A stretch of DNA of 64,000 nucleotides. Origin: Sulfurovum sp. TSL1 (GTDB lineage Bacteria; Campylobacterota; Campylobacteria; Campylobacterales; Sulfurovaceae). Location: positions 665,106-729,105 of the forward strand of contig NZ_BPFI01000001.1 in assembly GCF_019972135.1 (NCBI RefSeq). The letters are read 5' to 3'. Below are positions 8,879 through 16,055 of the stretch, one piece after another. How positions within the stretch are numbered: position 1 is the stretch's first letter; every line of letters begins with the position of its first letter. The translations under genes and the position numbers were made by a program. The notes beneath the pieces are model-generated. The model did no database searches. It saw only the letters and a list, made by a program, of their open reading frames with translations, and had not been told where the DNA came from.

Positions 8879-10559
8879 AATTGTGATAGATCCGATCACA
8901 AGGATCGAAGGGCATTTGCGTATCGAGGTCGAAGTCGATGAGAACAATGTGGTTACTGAAGCCTGGGCTTCCGGACAGTTGTTTCGCGGTATTGAGATCA
9001 TTTTGAAAGGGCGAGATCCACGTGATGTCGGACTGATCGCCCAGCGTATTTGCGGGGTCTGTACGAATGTGCATTACCGTGCTTCCATCAGTGCGGTAGA
9101 AAATGCGTACAATATCGCCTTACCGAAAAATGCAGAGATCATTAGAGATCTGGTAACACTGGCACTTTTTGTTCAGGATCATATTATCCATTATTACCAT
9201 CTGCATTCTCTTGATTATGTGGATGTGGTCTCTGCCCTTGAAGCCGACCCGGAAAAAGCATCACAGGTTGCAAAAGCATACCATGAACACCCCTATCTAA
9301 GTTCAGCTGCACATTTGAAAAGTGTGCAACAAAAATTGGATTCATTTGTCAAAGCAGGACGGCTTGGTCTTTTTGCCAACGGTTACTGGGGGCATTCGGC
9401 CTATAGGTTCACACCGGAAGAGAACCTGGTACATATGAGCCATTACCTCGATGCTTTGAATATCCAGCGTGAGATGAGCAAGGCTATCGCGATATTTACA
9501 GGCAAGACACCACACCCTCAAAACCTTGTGGTCGGTGGAGTGACAAGCGTGGCAGACATGCTTAACCCTCAACGTCTGAATGACTTTATGTTCATCCTCA
9601 AAGAAACACGTGACTTTATTGAGCGCGCTTATATCCCTGATATGAAAATGGCAGTCAAGGCTTATAAGCATGAGATAAAATCCGGTTTTGGACGGGGAAG
9701 CGGTAATTTTATGGCGGTCGGTGGTTACCGTTTCGGAAAGTCAGAACAGCTGTTTGAAGGAGGCGTGATCTATGCTCATGATTTTAAAACTATAGATGTG
9801 TTTGATGAAGCGTACATCACAGAAGAAGCATCACGTTCTTGGTACGAACAGGATGCACCCCTATCGCCGTATGATGGAGAGACCACGCCTTTTTATACGG
9901 ACTTGAATGATGATGGAAGCTTAAAAACAGAGGGTAAATACAGCTGGGTCAAGGCGCCTCGCTATAAAGGCAGACCGATGGAAGTCGGACCTGTTGCACG
10001 TATGATCATGGGCTACAGCAAAGGATCTAAGACCATAAAACCCTACATGCAGAACTTTATGGATGCAACGGGTCTCGAGCTTATAGATTTTTCTACCACA
10101 TTGGGACGCAATGCGGCACGTGCAGTAGAGTCTCAGGTCTGTTGTGACCATATCTTTGATTTTTGCAGCGAGCTTATCGAAAATATCAAATACTATGATG
10201 AAGAGACGTGGACAAAGTATGTATTCGAAGCACTTGCTCCACAGGCAAAAGGACATGGTATCTTTGAAGTTCCTCGAGGAGTACTGTCACATTTTGTCAG
10301 TATAGAAGATGCCAAGATATCCAATTATCAGGCCGTTGTTCCGACCACATGGAACGCTTCCCCCAAGGATGCCTCAGGTATCCGAGGTCCTTATGAAGAG
10401 TCGCTTATCGGTATCACACTTGCCGATCCCTCCAATCCTTTGGAAGTGTTGCGGGTCGTACATTCCTTTGATCCCTGTCTGGCATGTGCAGTGCATGTCA
10501 TGGATATAAAAGGCAATGACATCGGCCAGTATAAGATCAATGCCTCTTGTGCCATTTAA
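8865..10559 (+). CDS. [NiFe] hydrogenase large subunit
   Basis: Catalytic subunit, 564 residues, overlapping the fused small subunit by 14 bases. ATG 8865 is preferred over ATG 8850 because AGGA lies 7 bases before it. The L1 motif RICGVC supplies Cys63 and Cys66; the L2 motif DPCLACAVH supplies Cys538 and Cys541, with His544. Twenty residues follow the His and form the peptide normally removed by a maturation endopeptidase. No hyp or endopeptidase genes lie in the window, so maturation must be encoded elsewhere. The two genes form a short operon ending at a hairpin shared with metK. Confidence 0.93.
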   Translation: MASRKIVIDPITRIEGHLRIEVEVDENNVVTEAWASGQLFRGIEIILKGRDPRDVGLIAQRICGVCTNVHYRASISAVENAYNIALPKNAEIIRDLVTLALFVQDHIIHYYHLHSLDYVDVVSALEADPEKASQVAKAYHEHPYLSSAAHLKSVQQKLDSFVKAGRLGLFANGYWGHSAYRFTPEENLVHMSHYLDALNIQREMSKAIAIFTGKTPHPQNLVVGGVTSVADMLNPQRLNDFMFILKETRDFIERAYIPDMKMAVKAYKHEIKSGFGRGSGNFMAVGGYRFGKSEQLFEGGVIYAHDFKTIDVFDEAYITEEASRSWYEQDAPLSPYDGETTPFYTDLNDDGSLKTEGKYSWVKAPRYKGRPMEVGPVARMIMGYSKGSKTIKPYMQNFMDATGLELIDFSTTLGRNAARAVESQVCCDHIFDFCSELIENIKYYDEETWTKYVFEALAPQAKGHGIFEVPRGVLSHFVSIEDAKISNYQAVVPTTWNASPKDASGIRGPYEESLIGITLADPSNPLEVLRVVHSFDPCLACAVHVMDIKGNDIGQYKINASCAI

Positions 10560-10582
10560 AAGCGTGTAGCTACGCTTTTAAA
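10555..10582. terminator. Bidirectional hairpin terminator between hydrogenase and metK
   Basis: An 11-bp perfect stem (TTTAAAAGCGT paired with ACGCTTTTAAA) with a 6-base loop. A and T runs on both sides let it act in either direction. The stem contains the stop codon of the large subunit, and the metK stop overlaps the loop edge. Confidence 0.75.
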
Positions 10583-11775
10583 GAGCTAAACCAATCCAGT
10601 TCATCCAACACTTCCCATGGATACGCTGCATAGCCTATCTGGCCTTTTGCCGCGATATCGGCGTATAAAAATCGTTCTTTGCCTGGACGATCCAGACCAA
10701 ATTTCTGAGTGATCCATCTAGGCGTAAGCGGGAATTTGTCTGCGATGATCTGAGAGAGTGTTTCGTCTTTGAGCTCTGTTAACCCCGTATGCAGGGTATC
10801 GACAGTGACTGAAGAAGGCCTGGTCTCCGCGATCACATAGGAGAGCTGTACCAATGCCTTCTTGGCAAGCCCCGAAGCAACGATATGTTTAGCCAGCCAT
10901 CTTGCCGCATAAAGCGCTGTACGATCCACTTTCGTATAGTCTTTGGAACTTTGTGAGCCCCCACCGATAGGCGCATATCCCCCATACGTATCACACACTA
11001 CTTTCCTGCCTGTCAAACCGGAATCTGCGATAGGTGAATGCTGCACAAATCTGCCCGTATTGTTGATATAAAACTCTATATCTTCTTCATTAAAATGCCC
11101 TGCTGTAAACTTTACGTTCTCTGTGATGATCTTTTTGACCAAACGCTTTACTTCTTCCTGTGTTACTGCTTTGTTATGTGCAATAGCCACGATGATCTTT
11201 GCAATACGCTGAGGCCTGCAATGATCAAAGTTCTCTTTGGTTTCATAGTCCATGACCACTTGTGTTTTCATATCCACACCGAACGTCTCGGGATGTTTGA
11301 GCGCATAGGCATAGAGTACATCTCTGATCTCTCTGGCATAGGAAAAGGCACTGGGCATATAATCCTCTCTTTCAATACTGGCATAGCCGAACATCATTCC
11401 CTGATCCCCAGCGCCTATCTCATGATCTGCTTTCTCTACCCCCATCGTGATATCCGGTGACTGAGTACTGACATGGACATGCACCTCTGCCTCATCAGGG
11501 AAAAAGGTTTCCCCTCTCTCAAAGCCTGCTTCAGGATACCCGATCTTTTTGAGTGCTTTGATGGCAATCTCTTCATAAAATGCAGGATCAACAGGAACTT
11601 TGGTCCTCACTTCACCGCCTATGATGATATGATTTCCAGTGATAAATACTTCTGTGGCTACTTTAGCATCTGGATCACGTTGCAGCAACGTATCCACGAT
11701 ACTGTCAGCAATGATATCTGCGCACTTGTCAGGATGTCCTGCCGAAACAGACTCTGAAGCAAAAAGATACATCAT
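10570..11775 (-). CDS. metK: S-adenosylmethionine synthetase
   Basis: Makes S-adenosylmethionine from methionine and ATP in the cytoplasm. It has 401 residues, slightly longer than the usual 380-395. GHPDK near the start, GAGDQGMMFGYA in the middle and GGGSQSSKDYTKVDR toward the C-terminal third are the family's ATP/Mg/K+-binding motifs. Two ATG codons stand in tandem; AAGGA fits the second (11772) at 6 bases and the first at 3, so the true start could be one codon later. Monocistronic, convergent with the hydrogenase operon. Confidence 0.96.
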   Translation of the reverse strand: MMYLFASESVSAGHPDKCADIIADSIVDTLLQRDPDAKVATEVFITGNHIIIGGEVRTKVPVDPAFYEEIAIKALKKIGYPEAGFERGETFFPDEAEVHVHVSTQSPDITMGVEKADHEIGAGDQGMMFGYASIEREDYMPSAFSYAREIRDVLYAYALKHPETFGVDMKTQVVMDYETKENFDHCRPQRIAKIIVAIAHNKAVTQEEVKRLVKKIITENVKFTAGHFNEEDIEFYINNTGRFVQHSPIADSGLTGRKVVCDTYGGYAPIGGGSQSSKDYTKVDRTALYAARWLAKHIVASGLAKKALVQLSYVIAETRPSSVTVDTLHTGLTELKDETLSQIIADKFPLTPRWITQKFGLDRPGKERFLYADIAAKGQIGYAAYPWEVLDELDWFSSLKA

Positions 11776-11837
11776 AGTTCCTTTTTTTTATTCTTTATAT
11801 TTTCTTATCATAACAAACAATACATTAGCAGGTACTT

Positions 11838-12365
11838 TCAGTGCTCACCTTCTATCGTTTTAATAAATAATGCTCTGTCCTTCTCATTGTGAAATACAAA
11901 ATGCACATGTATATCCTTGTTTGCCTCCAAAAAGTGACTTACCGATTCATAAGCAATCATTGCTGCTTTATCTTTAGGATAACCGTATACTCCTGTAGAA
12001 ATGGCCGGAAAAGAAACATCCTTACACCCTAGTCTATGAGCCACTTCAAGTGATTTTCTATAGCAGGAAGCCAACAGCTCTGCACAAAGCTCACCGCACT
12101 GATGATAGATCGGCCCTACTGTATGGATGACATAGGTTGAAGGTAAATTGCCCGCACTGGTGACTACGGCTTCTCCCGTAGGCAGTCCTTCAGGGTATCT
12201 CTCCTGGCGTATCTTTTGGCATGCTTCCAGGATTTCAGCTCCCCCTGCTCTGTGGATGGCACCATCTACACCGCCACCGCCCATAAGAGAAATGTTCGCT
12301 GCATTAACGATCGCACAGACATTCTCTTTTGTTATATCACCTGTTTTTATAATGATCCTATCCAT
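11838..12365 (-). CDS. Macrodomain protein, probable O-acetyl-ADP-ribose deacetylase
   Basis: 175 residues, a single macrodomain of the MacroD/YmdB type. IVNAANISLMGGGGVDGAIH holds the Asn and the GGGG loop that bind ADP-ribose; FPAISTGVYGYP is the second ribose/phosphate loop. Expected role: hydrolysis of O-acetyl-ADP-ribose or of mono-ADP-ribose from proteins. AAAGG 7 bases before the ATG supports the start. It is divergent from the DUF2905 gene. No ADP-ribosyltransferase or sirtuin neighbour was seen. Confidence 0.92.
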   Translation of the reverse strand: MDRIIIKTGDITKENVCAIVNAANISLMGGGGVDGAIHRAGGAEILEACQKIRQERYPEGLPTGEAVVTSAGNLPSTYVIHTVGPIYHQCGELCAELLASCYRKSLEVAHRLGCKDVSFPAISTGVYGYPKDKAAMIAYESVSHFLEANKDIHVHFVFHNEKDRALFIKTIEGEH

Positions 12366-12392
12366 CCTTTTGCCTTTAAAAAAGATTTATCC

Positions 12393-12398
12393 TATAAT
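12393..12398 (+). promoter_or_regulatory. -10 box for DUF2905 gene
   Basis: TATAAT 26 bases before the start at 12425, followed by AAGGAG at 12409-12414. A second TATAAT at 12668-12673 precedes the DUF2238 gene, so the two small genes probably have separate promoters. Confidence 0.45.
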
Positions 12399-12424
12399 AT
12401 CATAAAATAAGGAGCAGAGTTATC

Positions 12425-12649
12425 ATGAGTGATATTGGAAAAAGTCTTATCTTTATGGGTATGGTGATCATCATAGTAGGTATGGTTTTACTCTTTAGTG
12501 ACAGACTTCCCTTCAATCTTGGCAAACTTCCCGGTGATATCTCCATCAAAAAAGAGAATTTTTCTTTTTATTTTCCGATCACAACATCTATCTTGATCAG
12601 TATCATTGTATCGCTGTTGTTCTATCTCTTCAACAGATTCTTTAAATAA
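12425..12649 (+). CDS. Small membrane protein, DUF2905 family
   Basis: 74 residues with two hydrophobic helices (about 7-25 and 50-70) separated by a short loop containing LPGDISIKKENFSFYFP, the characteristic segment of this family. Length and layout fit the family exactly. The function is unknown in the literature known to me; it is an inner-membrane protein. It is followed 47 bases later by another small membrane protein. Confidence 0.85.
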   Translation: MSDIGKSLIFMGMVIIIVGMVLLFSDRLPFNLGKLPGDISIKKENFSFYFPITTSILISIIVSLLFYLFNRFFK

Positions 12650-12696
12650 GAATTTCTAATCTGATGATATAATACTAAAGAGAGAAGGAGAGTACT

Positions 12697-13305
12697 ATGC
12701 CAAAATCACATAAACTCGCATTTGCAATCTATATTATTGTTTGGACCATCATGGCGATCGATCCAAAGTATCCACAGGATTGGCTGATTGAAAATGTGCT
12801 GGTATTCATTTTCTTTCCTTTTATCTTATGGATGGATAAAAAACATCAATACACACTGACAAGTCTTGTCTTTCTTCTGATATTTGCGAGTTTACACTCT
12901 CTGGGATCACACTATACCTATGCGGAAATGGAACACTTCAATGCGATTACACATTTTTTTGGATTTGAGAGGAACCATTTTGACCGTTTGGTACATTTTC
13001 TCTTCGGACTTCTGGTTTTCAGGATCCTGTTCGAAATGATCCTTGAGGTGACAACCACCGCTAAAACTGCGCTGCTCTTTACTTTTACGGTGATCCTTTC
13101 GATCTCATCACTTTACGAAATGCTTGAATGGTTGGCAGCAGTTATCCTTCATCCCGAACTCGGTATGGCTTTTCTCGGCACCCAGGGAGATGTATGGGAT
13201 GCACACAAAGACACGGCTTTGGCCATGGTAGGTGCTTTGATCAATATACTTTTTTATCCAAGATACAAACATCTGTGGCACGTAAGAAAAGAAAAAAGCA
13301 GATAA
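12697..13305 (+). CDS. Membrane protein, DUF2238 / YjdF family
   Basis: 202 residues with about five or six membrane helices. Family hallmarks are seen in order: HYTYAEM, RNHFDRLVHFLFG, YEMLEW and GTQGDVWDAHKD. The conserved His/Asp/Glu residues near membrane edges suggest an active or metal site, but no function is established. GGAG lies in the run AGAGAAGGAGAGTACT before the ATG. It ends 16 bases from the convergent lipoprotein gene. Confidence 0.87.
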   Translation: MPKSHKLAFAIYIIVWTIMAIDPKYPQDWLIENVLVFIFFPFILWMDKKHQYTLTSLVFLLIFASLHSLGSHYTYAEMEHFNAITHFFGFERNHFDRLVHFLFGLLVFRILFEMILEVTTTAKTALLFTFTVILSISSLYEMLEWLAAVILHPELGMAFLGTQGDVWDAHKDTALAMVGALINILFYPRYKHLWHVRKEKSR

Positions 13306-13321
13306 AAGAGGTTTGACCGGG

Positions 13322-14047
13322 TTACAGTCCCAACTTCTTTTTCTTGTATTTCACTACCCTGCCGTTATCATCGGCAAGATACACATTTCCTTTGCTATCA
13401 AAAGCGATGCCTTCCCAGGCACCCTTTTCCAATTTCACTTTTTGTACTATTTTCTTTTTTTGAAGATCATATTTGATCAAAAGATCCTCTTTGTCACTCA
13501 CCATGTAAAGATACCCATCATGATAGGTAAGTCCTGCTGTATCAGCGATATGATGTTCAAGTACATCAACGATCCTTGCAGGATAAGGCATCAATCTCAC
13601 TACAGCGATAAAAGATCTCTTTTTCTTTTTGGATTGTTTGGCAAGATAGACACTGTTGCCTACTTTCGTAATGCCCTCTACCCCTGATCTTTTATTAAAC
13701 AGAGAGATATTCCTTCCATGATAGATGGTATCCAAAGGAATCTCCTTCTTTTCACCTGACTGTGTCTCAACAGCCATCATTCCTTTATTTTCAAGCGCAA
13801 AGATCATCTGTGCCTCTTCACATACGACACCTTCAAGATCATACTTTCCCAACTTTCTTTTTTGAAGTATCTTTCCTTTTCGATCGATCTTATAGTACGT
13901 TCCTTCATCATTCGCGACAATAAGTGTATCATCACTGCTACAGTAACTTATCCCAGAAGCTTCCGGGATCTTTACGATCACCTTCCCCTTTGAGCCAGCA
14001 CAGGCACTGACACATAGTACGAGAGGAAGCCATACATAATATTTCAT
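13322..14047 (-). CDS. Lipoprotein, SdiA-regulated / beta-propeller-like
   Basis: 241 residues from ATG 14047; GTG 14056 would add three residues and overlap pfkA. The signal peptide ends in lipobox VSAC with Cys16, so it is a membrane-anchored lipoprotein. The rest is repeated strands of beta-propeller character (SGISYCSSDDTLIVANDEG, WEGIAFDSKGNVYLADD) like the SdiA-regulated/phytase-like family. Its substrate is unknown. It lies right behind pfkA on the same strand, probably co-transcribed. Confidence 0.75.
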   Translation of the reverse strand: MKYYVWLPLVLCVSACAGSKGKVIVKIPEASGISYCSSDDTLIVANDEGTYYKIDRKGKILQKRKLGKYDLEGVVCEEAQMIFALENKGMMAVETQSGEKKEIPLDTIYHGRNISLFNKRSGVEGITKVGNSVYLAKQSKKKKRSFIAVVRLMPYPARIVDVLEHHIADTAGLTYHDGYLYMVSDKEDLLIKYDLQKKKIVQKVKLEKGAWEGIAFDSKGNVYLADDNGRVVKYKKKKLGL

Positions 14048-14052
14048 ATATC

Positions 14053-15015
14053 TCACCCGAATTCCGATCCAAGTTTCAACAACTCTGGACTGATCTCGTA
14101 TTTTTTATAAGCAACATCTTCTATCTTTTTATGGTTGAATCCTCCATTATCATAGCAGATAACAGAGCTTTTATTTCCGTCAAGCAAACCATCTATGGCC
14201 TGTGTGACAAAATGAAAGGCCATAAGACGGTCATACACGGTAGGATTCCCGCCGCGTTGTATGTGACCCAGTACTGTAATACGGGATTCTATACCTATCT
14301 CTTTTTCAAACCACTGCGCGATCTGTTCTGAATTATTCAACGCTTCAGAGACCACAGCGATAAAATACTTTCTGCCCCCTATCCTCTGTCTTTGAAAACA
14401 TAATTTATAATCGTCCAGATCATAGGGAATTTCAGGTATCAAGCACATCTCTGCCCCTGAGGTCAGAGCTGAGACAAGTGCCAGGTATCCACACTCCCTT
14501 CCCATCGCTTCTATGACAAATGCACGGCTGAATGAAGAGGCCGTATCTCTGATAGAGTCTATGGCAGATTTAATGACATTGAGCGCGGTATCGACCCCAA
14601 GACAGTACTCTGTTCCGGCAATATCATTGTCGATCGTAGCTGGAATACCGGCAAAGCTCACTCCTTCACTCTCATCACTCAATGCCTGCATCCCTTTGAA
14701 AGAACCATCACCACCCAAAACGATCAAATATCCTATATTATGTGATTTGAGGTTATCCATTGCCTGTTTACGATACGCTTTTTCCATAAAACGTTTTGAA
14801 CGTGAAGTGCGTATCTTGGTACCTCCTCTGGAAATGATACCTGCAACATCATCGTAACATGCCTCATAGATGCTGTTATCTATCAACCCTTCAAAACCAT
14901 TATCAACGAAATAGGGTCTAAGTCCTTTTCGGATGCTGTATTCAACAAAACGCTTTAATGCAGCATTCATCCCTGAAACATCACCACCTGAACAGAGTAT
15001 GGCTATATTTTTCAT
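14053..15015 (-). CDS. pfkA: 6-phosphofructokinase
   Basis: Phosphorylates fructose 6-phosphate in the Embden-Meyerhof pathway. ATG 15015 is chosen because AAAGG lies 6 bases before it; this gives 320 residues, the E. coli PfkA length. An upstream ATG at 15033 lacks a site. Motifs seen: CSGGDVSGMNAAL, GGDGS (the ATP-type Gly rather than the Asp of PPi enzymes), ATIDND, MGRECG and GHIQRGG. The residue before TIDND is Ala instead of the ATP-type Gly or the PPi-type Lys, so the phosphoryl donor is likely, but not certainly, ATP. Confidence 0.92.
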   Translation of the reverse strand: MKNIAILCSGGDVSGMNAALKRFVEYSIRKGLRPYFVDNGFEGLIDNSIYEACYDDVAGIISRGGTKIRTSRSKRFMEKAYRKQAMDNLKSHNIGYLIVLGGDGSFKGMQALSDESEGVSFAGIPATIDNDIAGTEYCLGVDTALNVIKSAIDSIRDTASSFSRAFVIEAMGRECGYLALVSALTSGAEMCLIPEIPYDLDDYKLCFQRQRIGGRKYFIAVVSEALNNSEQIAQWFEKEIGIESRITVLGHIQRGGNPTVYDRLMAFHFVTQAIDGLLDGNKSSVICYDNGGFNHKKIEDVAYKKYEISPELLKLGSEFG

Positions 15016-15089
15016 ACTAAACCTTTTATTCATAAGTATAAAAATTATACCATGAAAAAGTATTCAAAGGAATTCATTCAAAAAGTATG

Positions 15090-15095
15090 TATAAT
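15090..15095 (+). promoter_or_regulatory. -10 box for LOG-family gene
   Basis: TATAAT just downstream of an in-frame ATG (15087) and 19 bases before the ATG at 15114. It argues that 15087 is not the start. AGAGG (15102-15106) is the ribosome binding site. Confidence 0.55.
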
Positions 15096-15113
15096 ATTCC
15101 TAGAGGTATCAGT

Positions 15114-15986
15114 ATGAAAAAAAAGTCCAATAAGTATTCTGAAACATTACAACAGATCAGAGCCATCGTGAATGATCCCTCCTATGAAATTGCAGAAGAA
15201 GATAAAAATTTTATCTATACCAATGAAGCCAGAGGCGTGAGACTTCAGCTTGACTATCTCAAAGCAGAGGTCAAGATGCAAAAACAGGGTGTGGACCATG
15301 CGATCGTTGTCTTTGGCAGTGCCCGTATCGTAGAATTTGATGTGGCTATAAAGGCATTGAAAAAGATCGAAAAAGAGTTGGAGAATTCACCTCATTCCGA
15401 AGCACTTCTCATTGCACTTAAAAAAGCGGAAAGTAGAGTAAGGAAGAGTCATTACTATGATGAAGCGCGTAAATTCGGCCAACTGGTGGGACAAAGCGGT
15501 AAAACCCCAGAGGATACCCATGTCACCGTAATGACAGGAGGGGGTCCGGGTATCATGGAAGCTGCAAACCGGGGAGCATCCGATGTAGGTGCCAAATCTA
15601 TAGGCCTCAATATCGAACTGTCACATGAACAGTTTCCCAACCCCTATATTACACCCGAACTCTGTTTCCAGTTTCGATATTTTGCCATGCGTAAACTTCA
15701 CTTCATGCAGCGTGCTAAAGCACTGGTTGTCTTTCCCGGAGGATTTGGCACCTTGGATGAACTCTTTGAAGTCTTGACCCTGATACAGACGAAAAAAACG
15801 CCCCCTATTCCCGTTATTCTACTTGGTAAAGAGTACTGGAACCGCATGATTGATTTTGAATTTTTACAGGAAGAGGATGCCATTGCGCCTCATGATCTGG
15901 ATATCGTAATGTATGTTGATAATGCAGAAGAAGCATGGCATGCCATTATCCAATGGCACAAAAAAAATAAAACCCCCCTCTTTTAA
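15114..15986 (+). CDS. LOG-family protein (putative nucleotide phosphoribohydrolase)
   Basis: 290 residues, of which the last ~190 form the LOG/'lysine decarboxylase-like' Rossmann domain. GGGPGIMEAANRGA binds phosphate and PGGFGTLDELFE is the family signature; FRYFAMRKLHF carries the catalytic Arg. Family members cleave nucleoside 5'-monophosphates such as cytokinin ribotides to base plus ribose phosphate. They do not decarboxylate lysine despite older names. The N-terminal ~90 residues are an extra helical segment. The physiological substrate is unknown. Confidence 0.88.
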   Translation: MKKKSNKYSETLQQIRAIVNDPSYEIAEEDKNFIYTNEARGVRLQLDYLKAEVKMQKQGVDHAIVVFGSARIVEFDVAIKALKKIEKELENSPHSEALLIALKKAESRVRKSHYYDEARKFGQLVGQSGKTPEDTHVTVMTGGGPGIMEAANRGASDVGAKSIGLNIELSHEQFPNPYITPELCFQFRYFAMRKLHFMQRAKALVVFPGGFGTLDELFEVLTLIQTKKTPPIPVILLGKEYWNRMIDFEFLQEEDAIAPHDLDIVMYVDNAEEAWHAIIQWHKKNKTPLF

Positions 15987-16018
15987 ACACGCCCATAAAA
16001 CAAAAAGCACCATTACGC

Positions 16019-16024
16019 TATAAT
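16019..16024 (+). promoter_or_regulatory. -10 box for valS
   Basis: TATAAT 31 bases before the valS ATG, in the 69-base gap after the LOG gene. A second candidate, TATACT, lies just downstream. Confidence 0.5.
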
Positions 16025-16055
16025 CGCGGCTATACTATTTTATGATGGACAAAAA

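Noticed and set aside
15087-15113. Earlier start codon for the LOG-family protein
   Set aside because: It would lie upstream of the TATAAT box at 15090-15095, whereas AGAGG is placed correctly for ATG 15114.
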